Assembly (NCBI GenBank): GCA_947450345.1
Contig: CANFVD010000012.1
Span: 1-38,891, forward strand
Direction of reading: 5' to 3'
Length of the DNA stretch: 38,891 bases
Origin: Actinomycetota bacterium
GTDB taxonomy: Bacteria > Actinomycetota > Actinomycetes > Actinomycetales > Microbacteriaceae
Numbering within the stretch: position 1 is the first letter of the stretch; every line of letters begins with the position of its first letter. Positions 1 through 8,873 of the stretch are shown here, in pieces. The position numbers and the translations under genes were made by a program. The notes below the pieces were generated by a model. The model was not told the origin of the DNA. It saw only the letters and a program-made list of their open reading frames with translations, and searched no databases.

Positions 1-200
1 AGCTCAACAGCGTGCGCGAAGCGCTCAACATCGCACGCGAGTGCCGCACCATTCTGGGTGGGGACGGCGTGACGAACGAGTTCCCCGTGATGCGCCACAT
101 GGCCAACCTCGAATCGGTGCGCACCTATGAGGGCACCGATGAAGTGCACCAGTTGGTCATCGGGCGCGAACTCACGGGCCTCAACGCCTTCGGCGTCTAG
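1..200 (+). CDS. gcdH: Acyl-CoA dehydrogenase, glutaryl-CoA dehydrogenase-like, C-terminal fragment
   Basis: Only the last 66 codons are inside the window; the open frame runs off the left edge, so the GTG at 12 is not the real start. The visible part is the C-terminal helical domain of an FAD acyl-CoA dehydrogenase: an ARECRTILGG segment, then NLESVRTYEGT and HQLVIGRELTG. In the glutaryl-CoA dehydrogenase branch the Glu of the TYEGT motif is the catalytic base that abstracts the alpha proton, and the NLE-TYEGT-IGR-LTG pattern fits that branch better than generic fatty-acyl enzymes. The expected role is oxidative decarboxylation of glutaryl-CoA in Lys/Trp breakdown. The stop codon overlaps the stop of the convergent acyltransferase gene. 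The family call is good; the exact substrate is less certain because most of the enzyme is missing. Confidence 0.75.
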   Translation, partial: LNSVREALNIARECRTILGGDGVTNEFPVMRHMANLESVRTYEGTDEVHQLVIGRELTGLNAFGV

Positions 201-2284
201 CTCGTCTCAGTCGAGTACGGAAACTCCGGGTCTAATTCCCTCAGCTGCCTGTTCACGTAGGGCGTGAGTGAGGTCAGATAGGCCTCGGTGAGGTGTCCTG
301 AGTCTTGGTACATGACCAGACCACCTACGGCCATGAAGCAGTTCTGGCTATCGCAGTAGAACTGTGTGAGGTCGATAAGGCCTACGCCGCGCACGGCATG
401 TGCCGCCTCCACGTGTGGGTCAAACCCCAGCGCCTCGGTTCGCGGTGCCACGCAGACCGTGGGATCGTCCAAGTGCTCGAGAACGCACGGTCGTGTTCCT
501 TGAGCAAAGTGAGCGTTGTCGCGCACCGTAACAATCTGAGTTCCCGTCTTCAGAACCGGGGTCCACGCGGCGATGATTTGTTCCGGAGTGAGTGACGCAT
601 ACGCTCTGGAACTCGTCACAATGAGGTCGTATTTTCCTGGGGTGGCAAGCTCCGCAGCGAGATCGTTTTTGAACGCAGCACATTCCGTTGTGTCCTCTGC
701 GGTCGGCGCTGCCCACGGGCATCGCCCCCGCGTGATCACAACAAGTCGCCAGCCGTTCTCCTGAGCAATGGCGCTCATCGGAACGAAGAACATGGTCGCG
801 TGCGAATCGCCCACGAGGGCGACGGTGAAATCACTCGTAGGATCTCCGAATTCACAGTGCGTTTCTTCGGATTCGCTCGTACGTGTGAGGCAATCGTCGG
901 TGCGTGCATAACCCTCGGTGAGCGTGAGCGGGTTGGGTTGCCACACGGTGTACGGACCCGCAGCGCAGTGTGCCGAGGGGTCCAGAGCTTGTGCTCCCAC
1001 GCACAACCCGGAAGGCGTTGGCGCGCTGGTTGACTCGCGTGCTTTGGCGCTCATGGCTTCGCTAGCAATCCAGGGCACGCTGGCACCGCCAACCGTTACT
1101 GCCGTCACGACGAGCGCTGCAAGAAACACCTGGCGATTGGGCACGCGCGGCGCTGAGAGTCGGCGGAGCGGATTTTCCACGAAGCGCGTGGTGAGGAAAG
1201 CCAGAAGCAAGGTGAGCGCGACCAGCCCGATGAGGACGGGCGTTGTGGGCCGCGCCTCAAGGAGTTGCTCGGCAAAGACGAGGAGTGGCCAGTGCCAGAG
1301 GTATGCGGCAAACGAGACGGCCGCAATAAACGTGATCACAGGATTTCGAAACACCCGGATCCACGCGGTTGACTCGTGTGGCGAACCTGCCGAAATGACC
1401 GCCAGAGTTCCTACGGTCGCCATGAGTATCGGCACAAGAGTTGTCGCCAGCGCTTGTGGCGCCGCCTCTGCCTCCACAAGCAATGCATCGCCGGCGCCCG
1501 TCACACACCACATCGCAGTGCCGATGAGGATCCACCCCACGAAACTCAGGGCCACGCGCACGGGAGCACGGGGGCCTGGGCGGTGCGATCGAGTAGCGCG
1601 AGCGGCAGCCAGAAGCCCGCCCACGGCAAACTCCCACCCGCGCCCGAACGTGTTGAAGAATCCGGCGGTGGGCGTGGTCGACATGAGATAGGCCGCGAAT
1701 CCCAGGGAAGCGACAGTGACCGCAGACAGCACGGTGACCAGGAACACACTTCTCGTCCGCGGTGACGCAGTGAGGCGCGCGCCCACGGCAACGACACCGA
1801 TAAGTAGCACGGGCCACAGAAGGTAGAACTGCTCTTCGACCGAGAGGCTCCAATAGTGCTGCACCGGACTCGGGTCCGCCAGCGAACCCAGATAGTCCAC
1901 TTGAAGGAAGCCGAGCACCCAGTTCTCAACAAACACCGCGCTGGCCGCAATTTGCGCGGCGAAGTTGCCCCACTCAATCCTCGAAGAGATGAACACCACC
2001 CCCACAAGGGTGGCAAGGAGAACCGTCACCGCCGACGGAAGGATGCGCAGTGCACGCCGGCGATAGAAGTTGGCAAAGGAGAACATCGATTCTCCGCTTC
2101 GGCGGCGAAGAATGTGGTCGGTAATGAGGTAACCCGAGATGACGAAGAAAATGTCGACACCGAGATATCCGCCCGGCACTCGAGTGGGCCAGAAGTGATA
2201 GGCGATAACGACCAGCACGGCGACAGCGCGCAACGCCTGAATCTCATGCCGTAGTGTCTTCTGTGATCCCGTCTGCATTCCCAC
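197..2284 (-). CDS. Membrane O-acyltransferase (acyltransferase-3 family) with C-terminal SGNH domain
   Basis: A 695-residue protein of the OafA/YrhL type. The N-terminal half is a polytopic membrane acyltransferase-3 domain: it opens with EIQALRAVAVLVVIAYH, containing the conserved His, followed by GVDIFFVISGYLIT, then about ten hydrophobic helices to around residue 400. After a last helix the C-terminal half is extracytoplasmic and SGNH-hydrolase-like. It has a GDSH block with the nucleophilic Ser near residue 490 and a DSGH block near residue 660 supplying the Asp-His pair. Proteins of this architecture move acetyl or other short acyl groups across the membrane onto cell-wall or exported glycans. 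The acceptor cannot be told from sequence. The gene is monocistronic and convergent with the dehydrogenase fragment, their stop codons overlapping within 4 nt. It diverges from the permease gene. Confidence 0.88.
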   Translation of the reverse strand: MGMQTGSQKTLRHEIQALRAVAVLVVIAYHFWPTRVPGGYLGVDIFFVISGYLITDHILRRRSGESMFSFANFYRRRALRILPSAVTVLLATLVGVVFISSRIEWGNFAAQIAASAVFVENWVLGFLQVDYLGSLADPSPVQHYWSLSVEEQFYLLWPVLLIGVVAVGARLTASPRTRSVFLVTVLSAVTVASLGFAAYLMSTTPTAGFFNTFGRGWEFAVGGLLAAARATRSHRPGPRAPVRVALSFVGWILIGTAMWCVTGAGDALLVEAEAAPQALATTLVPILMATVGTLAVISAGSPHESTAWIRVFRNPVITFIAAVSFAAYLWHWPLLVFAEQLLEARPTTPVLIGLVALTLLLAFLTTRFVENPLRRLSAPRVPNRQVFLAALVVTAVTVGGASVPWIASEAMSAKARESTSAPTPSGLCVGAQALDPSAHCAAGPYTVWQPNPLTLTEGYARTDDCLTRTSESEETHCEFGDPTSDFTVALVGDSHATMFFVPMSAIAQENGWRLVVITRGRCPWAAPTAEDTTECAAFKNDLAAELATPGKYDLIVTSSRAYASLTPEQIIAAWTPVLKTGTQIVTVRDNAHFAQGTRPCVLEHLDDPTVCVAPRTEALGFDPHVEAAHAVRGVGLIDLTQFYCDSQNCFMAVGGLVMYQDSGHLTEAYLTSLTPYVNRQLRELDPEFPYSTETS

Positions 2285-2332
2285 CAGTGAATCCTGTCAG
2301 GTTTGGGAGAAGAATCGTTTGCTCTCGAGGAA

Positions 2333-2364
2333 TGAAACGTAAACCATAGGGACTGGGCGTTTCA
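2333..2364. promoter_or_regulatory. Inverted repeat in the divergent acyltransferase/permease spacer
   Basis: Perfect 7-bp arms TGAAACG (2333-2339) and CGTTTCA (2358-2364) are separated by 18 nt. They lie in the 195-nt spacer between two divergent genes, which is where a dimeric regulator's operator would be expected. I could not identify convincing -35/-10 pairs for either gene in this spacer, so the function is inferred from position and symmetry only. Arms this short can occur by chance. Confidence 0.3.
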
Positions 2365-2479
2365 AAATCAAGGGACGAGGTCGTAGCCTTTTGGCGCATT
2401 CAGGAATAGCGTGTGCAACAGCACGCCGAAGTGCCACCTACCCCGGGCGGCATCGAGCGTGACGACTGAAAGGTTACGA

Positions 2480-3982
2480 ATGTCCACCAGCACTTCGGGC
2501 ACTCACCAAGAAGAAGCCGCGCAACTTGAAGCTCTTGGTTACAAGAGCACCTATTCGCGCAGCATGTCCTTGTGGGGAAACATTGCCCTCGGTTTCACTT
2601 ACTTGTCACCACTTGTCGCCATCTACGCACTCTTTGCCGTAGCTGTCTCGACCGGTGGCCCGCCCTCCATCTGGTGGATCGTCATCGTGGGTGGCGGTCA
2701 GCTTCTCGTCGCACTCGTTTTTGGCGAGATCGTGTCGCAGTTCCCCATCGCCGGTGGACTTTACCCGTGGGCACGTCGCCTCTGGGGTAAGCGTTACGCC
2801 TGGATCTTTTCGTGGATCTACGTGTGGGCCATGATTGTCACGATCACCTCGGTGATCGAATTCAGCACGGGATACGCGACTGAGATTTTCGGAGTGGAAT
2901 ACAACCCGCTCACGCAGCTGCTCTTCGCTGTCGGAATCCTTGTTCTCGCCCTGGTCTTGAACCTCTTCGGAACGCGCACGATGTCAATCATCGCTCGCAT
3001 CGGTCTTGCCGCCGAGCTCGTCGGTGTGGTTGGTGTGGGTCTGTACTTGCTCATCTTCCAGCGCCACAACGACTGGTCGGTGTTCTTCGACACGTTCGGC
3101 AAGGGAGACGGTGGCAACTACATCGGCACCGCATTCGTTGCCGCGGCTCTCGTGGGACTCTTCATGTTCTACGGCTTCGAAGCCTGTGGTGACGTGGCCG
3201 AAGAGGTCAAGGATGCTGCTCGTCGCGTTCCTCGTGCCATGTACCTGACCATCTTCGTGGGTGGCGTCTCGGCGCTCTTCTCATTCGCCGGATATGTCAT
3301 GGCGGCCCCGAACCTCGCGGGCATCGTCAACGGTGATGACATGAACCCCATCCCCGGCATCCTCGAGTCCGCGCTCGGTCCGATCGGCGCCAAGATCTTC
3401 TTGGCCGTGGCCGTGTTGGCATTCATCTCGTGCACGCTGAGCCTCCAGGCTGCCGCGAGCCGACTGATCCAGTCGAAGGCCCGCGATGGCATGCTGCCGG
3501 CCAGCAAGTGGCTGGCCAAGCTCACGCCACGCACCCAGGTGCCTCGCAACGCACTTCTGGTGGCAAGCATCATCCCGATCATCCTGACCATCGTGATTTA
3601 CGTGCTGCCCGACTCGCTGGTTCCGATTACACAGTTCGCTGTGCTCGGCATCTACGTGTCGTTCCAGTCCGTGGTTCTCGCGTCGCTGGTTCAGCGCTTC
3701 CGCGGTTGGAAGCCGGCAGGACCCTTCCACCTCGGTGTGTGGGGCTTGATCATCAACATCCTGGCTCTGGTTTACGGAATCTGGGCCATCATCTGGATGC
3801 TCCAGCCTGGCGCCACCGGCAACTGGGTTGTTGACTGGGCCACCTGGTTGGGCCTCGGCGTCGTGCTTGTCGCCGGTGTGCTCTACATGTTGATTGCTCG
3901 CCCTGCGGGCAAGTCGAACGCTCCTGCGGGCGACGCCATCGCGGTGGCCAACATGATGCGCGCGAAGGCTGCTGCCAAGTAG
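2480..3982 (+). CDS. Amino acid/choline-type permease (APC superfamily)
   Basis: The likely start is the ATG at 2480, preceded by GAAAGG with a spacing of about seven bases; an upstream in-frame GTG at 2411 has no good ribosome site. This gives 500 residues with about 12 hydrophobic helices. The N-terminal signature (LGYKSTYSRSMSLWGNIALG, then FTYLSPLVAIYALF) and the later GFEACGDVAEEVKDAARRVP block are typical of the amino acid/choline transporter branch of the APC superfamily, which imports amino acids, GABA, choline or related amines by cation coupling. The substrate cannot be assigned. The gene stands alone, diverging from the acyltransferase gene, and ends just before a strong terminator. 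Confidence 0.87.
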   Translation: MSTSTSGTHQEEAAQLEALGYKSTYSRSMSLWGNIALGFTYLSPLVAIYALFAVAVSTGGPPSIWWIVIVGGGQLLVALVFGEIVSQFPIAGGLYPWARRLWGKRYAWIFSWIYVWAMIVTITSVIEFSTGYATEIFGVEYNPLTQLLFAVGILVLALVLNLFGTRTMSIIARIGLAAELVGVVGVGLYLLIFQRHNDWSVFFDTFGKGDGGNYIGTAFVAAALVGLFMFYGFEACGDVAEEVKDAARRVPRAMYLTIFVGGVSALFSFAGYVMAAPNLAGIVNGDDMNPIPGILESALGPIGAKIFLAVAVLAFISCTLSLQAAASRLIQSKARDGMLPASKWLAKLTPRTQVPRNALLVASIIPIILTIVIYVLPDSLVPITQFAVLGIYVSFQSVVLASLVQRFRGWKPAGPFHLGVWGLIINILALVYGIWAIIWMLQPGATGNWVVDWATWLGLGVVLVAGVLYMLIARPAGKSNAPAGDAIAVANMMRAKAAAK

Positions 3983-3996
3983 TCAGTTCGCTCCAT

Positions 3997-4036
3997 AAAA
4001 GAATTCCCCTGGCCGCGAGGCCGGGGGAATTCTTTT
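3997..4036. terminator. Strong Rho-independent terminator after the permease gene, possibly bidirectional
   Basis: A near-perfect 18-bp stem surrounds a GCGA loop (4015-4018): AAAAGAATTCCCC plus TGGCC on the left arm, and GGCC plus GGGGGAATTCTTTT on the right, followed by a run of T. It begins 14 nt after the permease stop. Read on the minus strand the stem also ends in TTTT, so it could stop transcription from tuf as well. Confidence 0.9.
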
Positions 4037-4058
4037 TGTCCACTGCTCCACACAACGA

Positions 4059-4090
4059 CTGAGGGCCCCCACCGAAGTGGAGGCCCTCAG
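4059..4090 (-). terminator. Hairpin just downstream of tuf
   Basis: The outer stem CTGAGGGCC/GGCCCTCAG (4059-4067 with 4082-4090) encloses an inner CAC/GTG stem that, on the minus strand, is closed by a C(UUCG)G tetraloop. It lies 18 nt past the tuf stop codon. There is no U-tract after it on the minus strand, so it is probably an RNA 3'-end stabiliser or half of a tandem terminator with the 3997-4036 hairpin. Confidence 0.6.
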
Positions 4091-4107
4091 AGCGTGCAGT
4101 CAGATGA

Positions 4108-5301
4108 CTACTTGATGATCTTGGTTACCGTTCCGGCACCCACGGTACGTCCACCCTCACGGATGGCGAAGCCGAGGCCCTCTTCCATGGCGATGGGCTG
4201 AATCAGCGCAACCGTCATGTCAGTGGTGTCACCAGGCATAACCATCTCCTTGCCGTCAGGCAGGGTGATGACGCCGGTGACGTCGGTGGTGCGGAAGTAG
4301 AACTGGGGACGGTAGTTGCCGTAGAACGGGTTGTGACGGCCACCCTCATCCTTGGAAAGGATGTAAGCGGTGCCTTCGAAGTCCGTGTGCGGCGTAACCG
4401 AACCGGGCTTCACAACAACCTGTCCACGCTCTACATCTTCACGCTTGGTTCCGCGAAGAAGCAGACCACAGTTCTCGCCGGCCCAGGCCTCGTCGAGCTG
4501 CTTGTGGAACATCTCGATACCCGTGACCGTGGTCTTCTGCGTGGGACGGATGCCCACGATCTCGACCTCGGAGTTGATGGCCAGCGTGCCACGCTCGGCG
4601 CGACCGGTAACAACCGTTCCACGACCGGTGATGGTGAACACGTCCTCGATGGGCATCAAGAACGGCTTGTCCTTGTCGCGCACCGGGTCGGGGATGCTGG
4701 CGTCAGCTGCGTCCATCAGGTCAAGGATGGCCTGAGTCCACTTCTCGTCGCCCTCGAGAGCCTTGAGGCCCGAGACGCGAACGACGGGAGCGTTGTCGCC
4801 GTCGAAGCCCTGGCTGGAGAGGAGCTCGCGAACCTCGAGCTCAACGAGCTCAAGGATCTCTTCGTCGTCAACCATGTCGGACTTGTTCAGTGCAACCATG
4901 AGGTAAGGAACACCAACCTGCTTGGCGAGCAGCACGTGCTCACGCGTCTGAGCCATGGGGCCATCCGTAGCAGCAACCACGAGGATAGCGCCGTCCATCT
5001 GGGCGGCTCCCGTGATCATGTTCTTGATGTAGTCAGCGTGGCCCGGTGCGTCTACGTGTGCGTAGTGGCGCTTGGGGGTTTCGTACTCAACGTGGGAGAT
5101 GTTGATCGTAATACCGCGCTGGCGCTCTTCGGGTGCCGAGTCAATCGACGCGAAGTCGCGCTGGACGTTGGTTGCCGACGGGAACTTGTCGGCAAGAACC
5201 TTCGAGATCGCTGCGGTAAGAGTGGTCTTACCGTGGTCAACGTGACCGATGGTTCCGATGTTTACGTGCGGCTTTGTCCGCTCGAACTTGGCCTTAGCCA
5301 C
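4108..5301 (-). CDS. tuf: Translation elongation factor Tu
   Basis: A 397-residue EF-Tu, the GTPase that delivers aminoacyl-tRNA to the ribosomal A site. The G-domain motifs are intact: GHVDHGKT near residues 19-26, DAPGHADYI near 83-91, and NKSD near 138-141. Domains 2 and 3 follow and the protein ends [10 protein letters not shown]. Translation starts at GTG (5299-5301) behind an AGGAGG site six bases upstream. It is the last gene of the str operon, 118 nt after fusA. That spacer could contain a tuf promoter, but I found no confident one. Two hairpins lie downstream. Confidence 0.99.
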   Translation of the reverse strand: MAKAKFERTKPHVNIGTIGHVDHGKTTLTAAISKVLADKFPSATNVQRDFASIDSAPEERQRGITINISHVEYETPKRHYAHVDAPGHADYIKNMITGAAQMDGAILVVAATDGPMAQTREHVLLAKQVGVPYLMVALNKSDMVDDEEILELVELEVRELLSSQGFDGDNAPVVRVSGLKALEGDEKWTQAILDLMDAADASIPDPVRDKDKPFLMPIEDVFTITGRGTVVTGRAERGTLAINSEVEIVGIRPTQKTTVTGIEMFHKQLDEAWAGENCGLLLRGTKREDVERGQVVVKPGSVTPHTDFEGTAYILSKDEGGRHNPFYGNYRPQFYFRTTDVTGVITLPDGKEMVMPGDTTDMTVALIQPIAMEEGLGFAIREGGRTVGAGTVTKIIK

Positions 5302-5419
5302 TGGGTCCTCCTAGGACGTTGGTGCGAGTTTGGCCCGATTTCTCGTGCCTGGCCCGCAGGGGATTTGGTGTTTAGTTTTTTGTTGAACTAGCTGAGTGCA
5401 CTAGCAGGTGTGATCGGGG

Positions 5420-7534
5420 CTATTCGCCCTTGTTCTTTTGGATGATCTCGTCGGCAACAGCCTTCGGGACCTCGGCATAACTTTCGAAGGTCATCGAGTA
5501 CACGGCACGGCCTGAGGTCTTCGACCGCAGGTCACCGATGTATCCGAACATCTCCGACAGGGGGACAAGGGCGCGAACGACCTTGACACCACTGGCGTCG
5601 TCCATCGATTGGATCTGTCCGCGTCGCGAGTTCAGGTCGCCGATGACGTCTCCCATGTATTCCTCTGGGGTACGCACCTCCACGGCCATCAGCGGCTCGA
5701 GCAGAACCGGGTTTGCCTGACGAGCGGCCTCCTTGAAGGCCATCGATCCGGCAATCTTGAACGCCATCTCCGAGGAGTCGACGTCGTGGTAGGCGCCGTC
5801 AAGCAGTGTTGCCTTGACACCAACCATGGGATAACCCGCAAGTATGCCGACCTGCAGGGCGTCTTGGATTCCGTGGTCCACGGAAGGAATGTACTCACGA
5901 GGGATGCGTCCACCGGTGACCTTGTTGTCGAACTCGTAAGTCTTGTCGGCGGTCACCTCCATGGGCTCGAGAGCGATCTGAATCTTGGCGAACTGACCAG
6001 AGCCACCGGTCTGCTTCTTGTGCGTGTAGTCGTACTTGTCGACGTTGCGGCGAATGGTCTCGCGGTAGGCCACCTGGGGCTTACCCACGTTGGCCTCAAC
6101 CTTGAACTCACGACGCATGCGGTCGACGAGGATGTCGAGGTGCAACTCACCCATACCCGAGATCACGGTCTGGCCGGTCTCCTGGTCCTGCTCAACGCGG
6201 AAGGTGGGGTCTTCCTCGGCGAGCTTCTGGATGGCAGTTCCGAGCTTTTCCTGGTCAGCCTTGGTCTTGGGCTCAATGGCCACCGAGATCACGGGCTCAG
6301 GGAACGACATCGACTCGAGCACGATTTCGTGCTGCGGGTCGCAGAGCGTGTCACCGGTGGTGGTGTCCTTGAGGCCAATAGCCGCGTAGATGTGACCGGC
6401 GGTGACGCCGTCAACAGGGTTCTCCTTGTTGGCGTGCATCTGGAACAGCTTGCCGATGCGCTCCTTCTTGTCTTTGGTGGAGTTGATCACCTGGGTGCCA
6501 CCCTCGGCCTTGCCGGAGTAGACGCGAATGTAGGTGAGACGACCAAAGAAGGGGTGCGAGACAACCTTGAACGCGAGAGCCGAGAACGGCTCGGTGGAGT
6601 CTGCCTTGCGCGTGATGATTTTCTCTTCGTCGCGCACGTCGTGACCCTGAACATCGGGAACGTCGAGAGGCGAGGGGAGGTAGTCGATCACGGCGTCGAG
6701 CATGGGCTGCACACCGCGGTTCTTGAATGCCGAACCACACAGCACGGGGTAGATTTCGCTGTTGATGGTGAGCTTGCGAATGGCGCCCTTGATTTCGGCA
6801 ACCGTGAGTTCTTCGCCACCGAAGTGCTTCTCGAGGAGAGCTTCGTCGGTCTCGGCAACGGTCTCGAGCAGCGCGGTGCGGTACTCGTTGGCCTTGTCGA
6901 TGAGGTCAGCCGGGATCTCTTCGATCTCGTACTTGGCACCCATCTCCACGTCACCCTTGGAGTCTCCACGCCAGGTGAGGGCCTTCATCTCAACCAGGTC
7001 AACAACACCCTCGAAGGTGTTCTCGGCGCCAATCGGAATCTGGATCACGAGGGGCTTGGCGCCCAAGCGGTTGATGATGGTGTCGACCGTGAAGTAGAAG
7101 TCGGCGCCCAGCTTGTCCATCTTGTTGACGAAGCAAATGCGGGGAACGTCGTACTTGTCAGCCTGACGCCACACCGTCTCCGACTGCGGCTCCACACCCT
7201 CTTTACCGTCGAACACGGCAACAGCACCGTCGAGAACGCGGAGCGAACGCTCCACCTCAACTGTGAAGTCAACGTGGCCGGGGGTGTCGATGATGTTGAT
7301 CTGGTTTTCGTTCCAGAAACAGGTGGTGGCAGCCGACGTAATCGTGATGCCGCGCTCCTGCTCCTGTTCCATCCAGTCCATCGTGGCAGCACCGTCGTGC
7401 ACCTCACCGATCTTGTGCGTGATACCCGTGTAAAACAGGATTCGCTCGGTGGTCGTCGTCTTACCGGCATCGATGTGAGCCATGATGCCGATGTTTCGGA
7501 CCTTGTTCAGGTCGGTGAGCACGTCTTGTGCCAC
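5420..7534 (-). CDS. fusA: Translation elongation factor G
   Basis: A 704-residue EF-G, the GTPase that drives ribosomal translocation and, with ribosome recycling factor, ribosome recycling. The visible GTPase motifs are [19 protein letters not shown] near the N-terminus, DTPGHVDFT and [10 protein letters not shown]. Domains II to V follow, including RGQIQSMDD in domain V. The start is GTG (7532-7534) behind a GGAGG site. It is the third gene of the str operon, 61 nt after rpsG. The strong codon bias of this highly expressed gene leaves a 699-codon open frame on the opposite strand, which is a shadow. Confidence 0.99.
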   Translation of the reverse strand: MAQDVLTDLNKVRNIGIMAHIDAGKTTTTERILFYTGITHKIGEVHDGAATMDWMEQEQERGITITSAATTCFWNENQINIIDTPGHVDFTVEVERSLRVLDGAVAVFDGKEGVEPQSETVWRQADKYDVPRICFVNKMDKLGADFYFTVDTIINRLGAKPLVIQIPIGAENTFEGVVDLVEMKALTWRGDSKGDVEMGAKYEIEEIPADLIDKANEYRTALLETVAETDEALLEKHFGGEELTVAEIKGAIRKLTINSEIYPVLCGSAFKNRGVQPMLDAVIDYLPSPLDVPDVQGHDVRDEEKIITRKADSTEPFSALAFKVVSHPFFGRLTYIRVYSGKAEGGTQVINSTKDKKERIGKLFQMHANKENPVDGVTAGHIYAAIGLKDTTTGDTLCDPQHEIVLESMSFPEPVISVAIEPKTKADQEKLGTAIQKLAEEDPTFRVEQDQETGQTVISGMGELHLDILVDRMRREFKVEANVGKPQVAYRETIRRNVDKYDYTHKKQTGGSGQFAKIQIALEPMEVTADKTYEFDNKVTGGRIPREYIPSVDHGIQDALQVGILAGYPMVGVKATLLDGAYHDVDSSEMAFKIAGSMAFKEAARQANPVLLEPLMAVEVRTPEEYMGDVIGDLNSRRGQIQSMDDASGVKVVRALVPLSEMFGYIGDLRSKTSGRAVYSMTFESYAEVPKAVADEIIQKNKGE

Positions 7535-7577
7535 GGTGGTTCCTCCGAAAGTAGGGGGCGAATGAGTTGGTCAGTGA

Positions 7578-7607
7578 CTACCAGCGGTATACGGGTTACC
7601 AGCGGTA
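7578..7607 (-). repeat. In-frame microduplication of the rpsG 3' end
   Basis: The last codons of rpsG (TAC CGC TGG TAA, 7607-7596) are repeated 18 nt downstream as TAC CGC TGG TAG (7589-7578), in the same reading frame, separated by CCC GTA. A readthrough product would be extended by Pro-Val and then end in the same Tyr-Arg-Trp. The repeat is short (11 bp) but its reading-frame register makes a local duplication plausible. Confidence 0.6.
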
Positions 7608-8066
7608 GTGCGCGAAGGCCTTGTTGGACTCGGCCATCTTGTGCGTGTCTTCGCGACGCTTCACAGCGGCGCCCAGACCGTTCGACGCATCGAGAATCTC
7701 GTTCATGAGACGCTCGGTCATGGTCTTCTCGCGACGTGCCTTGGCGTAGCTCGTGAGCCAACGCAGGGCGAGCGTGTTCGCACGGTGAGGCTTAACCTCA
7801 ACGGGCACCTGGTAGGTGGAACCACCCACGCGACGCGAACGAACCTCAAGGGTGGGGCGCACGTTGTCGAGCGCCTTCTTGAGCGTGGCAACAGCGTCTC
7901 CGCCGGTCTTGGACTCTACGCCCTCGAGCGCACCGTAAACGATGCGCTCGGCGAGGCCCTTCTTGCCATCAAGAAGAATCTTGTTGACGAGCTGGGTGAC
8001 GATGGGGGCGCCGTATACGGGATCGGCAACAACGGGACGCTTGGGAGCTGGTCCTTTACGAGGCAT
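7596..8066 (-). CDS. rpsG: 30S ribosomal protein S7
   Basis: 156 residues, the usual bacterial S7 length, beginning [19 protein letters not shown] and ending AHYRW. S7 nucleates assembly of the 16S rRNA 3' domain (the head of the small subunit) and contacts E-site tRNA. The ATG overlaps the rpsL stop codon by one base (TAATG), so the two genes are translationally coupled. It is the second gene of the str operon. A short copy of its final codons lies just downstream. Confidence 0.99.
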   Translation of the reverse strand: MPRKGPAPKRPVVADPVYGAPIVTQLVNKILLDGKKGLAERIVYGALEGVESKTGGDAVATLKKALDNVRPTLEVRSRRVGGSTYQVPVEVKPHRANTLALRWLTSYAKARREKTMTERLMNEILDASNGLGAAVKRREDTHKMAESNKAFAHYRW

Positions 8067-8440
8067 TACTTCTTCTCCATCTTCGCGCCGTAGCGGCTAC
8101 GCGCCTGCTTGCGGCCCTTGACCGCCTGGGTGTCGAGCGCACCGCGCACGATCTTGTAACGCACACCGGGGAGATCCTTCACACGACCACCGCGGACGAG
8201 CACCATCGAGTGCTCCTGAAGGTTGTGACCTTCACCGGGAATGTAGGCGGTGACCTCGGTACCGTTCGAAAGCTTGACACGAGCAACCTTGCGCAGAGCC
8301 GAGTTGGGCTTCTTAGGCGTAGTCGTGTAGACACGCGTGCATACGCCGCGCTGCTGCGGGTTCGCCTTGAGTGCGGGCGCCTTGGTCTTGGTGACCTTAG
8401 GCGTACGACCCTTACGAACCAACTGGTTAATGGTTGGCAC
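8066..8440 (-). CDS. rpsL: 30S ribosomal protein S12
   Basis: The true start is the GTG at 8438-8440, preceded by AAGGAG, giving the standard 124-residue [12 protein letters not shown] protein; a longer in-frame extension to 8464 is not supported. S12 sits at the decoding centre and monitors codon-anticodon pairing. The [11 protein letters not shown] loop carries Lys43 and the GGRVKDLPG loop carries Lys88 and Asp89. These are the wild-type residues at the positions where streptomycin-resistance mutations occur, so a sensitive-type S12 is predicted. It is the first gene of the str operon, with a leader of roughly 235 nt from the proposed promoter. Confidence 0.98.
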   Translation of the reverse strand: MPTINQLVRKGRTPKVTKTKAPALKANPQQRGVCTRVYTTTPKKPNSALRKVARVKLSNGTEVTAYIPGEGHNLQEHSMVLVRGGRVKDLPGVRYKIVRGALDTQAVKGRKQARSRYGAKMEKK

Positions 8441-8479
8441 TATTTCTCCTTGTTTGGACTGCACGGTGACAGCGGTTTT

Positions 8480-8507
8480 CCCCAGAGATTCAGGTGAATC
8501 TGCGGGG
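8480..8507 (-). promoter_or_regulatory. Leader hairpin close upstream of rpsL
   Basis: The inner stem AGATTCA/TGAATCT (8486-8492 with 8495-8501) and outer CCCC/GGGG pairs (8480-8483 with 8504-8507) are separated by a 2x2 mismatch. It lies in the untranslated leader about 40 nt before the rpsL start. No U-tract follows on the minus strand, so it is not an ordinary terminator. It could be a ribosomal-protein binding site, an RNA stabiliser, or no more than a stable fold. Confidence 0.45.
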
Positions 8508-8569
8508 TAATCGTAGTTATTCGCCCGGTTGCGACGAGTGTCGAACCGTGTGTGGCGAATATGCCGTGG

Positions 8570-8597
8570 GGGTCACTCCCGGAGGGAGTGTTGACCC
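8570..8597 (-). promoter_or_regulatory. Second leader hairpin of the str operon
   Basis: A perfect CACTCCC/GGGAGTG stem (8574-8580 with 8584-8590) has a three-base loop and is extended by GGGT/ACCC pairs across a small bulge. It falls in the middle of the proposed str leader RNA. No terminator-like U-run follows it on the minus strand. Confidence 0.4.
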
Positions 8598-8681
8598 TGT
8601 GGAACTGATGCTCCGGCGGCGGCCTGATTTCGTTGTTTTGGCAAGCGAAAACAGACGCGCCTCTTTGCGCACCAATTCTCA

Positions 8682-8711
8682 ATAGTAGCCCGGTAGTGCG
8701 AGGGGGGTCAA
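8682..8711 (-). promoter_or_regulatory. Probable housekeeping-sigma promoter of the str operon
   Basis: On the minus strand a TTGACC -35 box (8706-8711) and a TACTAT -10 box (8682-8687) are separated by 18 nt, a good match to the TTGACA/TATAAT consensus of the primary sigma factor. Transcription would begin near 8675 and leave a leader of roughly 235 nt before rpsL. It is the best promoter-like sequence I found in the window and it faces the most highly expressed operon. Confidence 0.75.
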
Positions 8712-8741
8712 ATGCTGATTTCGGTGGTTGAGTCCCGGCTG

Positions 8742-8828
8742 ATCGTTGGTTGAGTAGGCCACGCAGTGGCCGTATCGAAACCTGCCAATCGTTGGTTGAG
8801 TAGGCCACGCAGTGGCCGTATCGAAACC
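8742..8828. repeat. Two identical 41-bp palindromic repeats (REP-like)
   Basis: Two identical 41-bp copies lie at 8742-8782 and 8788-8828, separated by five bases. Each contains the hairpin GGCCAC-GCA-GTGGCC flanked by GTTGGTTGAGTA and GTATCGAAACC. A partial GGTTGAGT copy precedes them at 8726. I recognise this as an intergenic element type common in Microbacteriaceae genomes. The function is unknown, and no transposase is nearby. The pair occupies much of the gap between the str promoter and the glycosyltransferase gene. Confidence 0.85.
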
Positions 8829-8873
8829 AGCGGACCCCCTCTTGGTGAACCACCCAACACGTAGGGTAAGGAT

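Noticed and set aside
918-1691. 257-codon open frame opposite the acyltransferase gene
   Set aside because: Its low-complexity Arg/Ala/Thr-rich translation is typical of a shadow frame, while the minus-strand acyltransferase has clear motifs throughout.
4333-5391. 352-codon open frame opposite tuf
   Set aside because: Same explanation: antisense to a highly biased, complete EF-Tu gene, with no family resemblance.
5609-7708. 699-codon open frame on the plus strand opposite fusA
   Set aside because: It is an antisense shadow produced by the strong codon bias of fusA. It has no ribosome site and no recognisable domain, and the opposite strand encodes an intact EF-G.
8742-8828. Possible CRISPR array
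   Set aside because: There are only two repeat copies with a 5-nt gap and no cas genes; the elements are REP-like.
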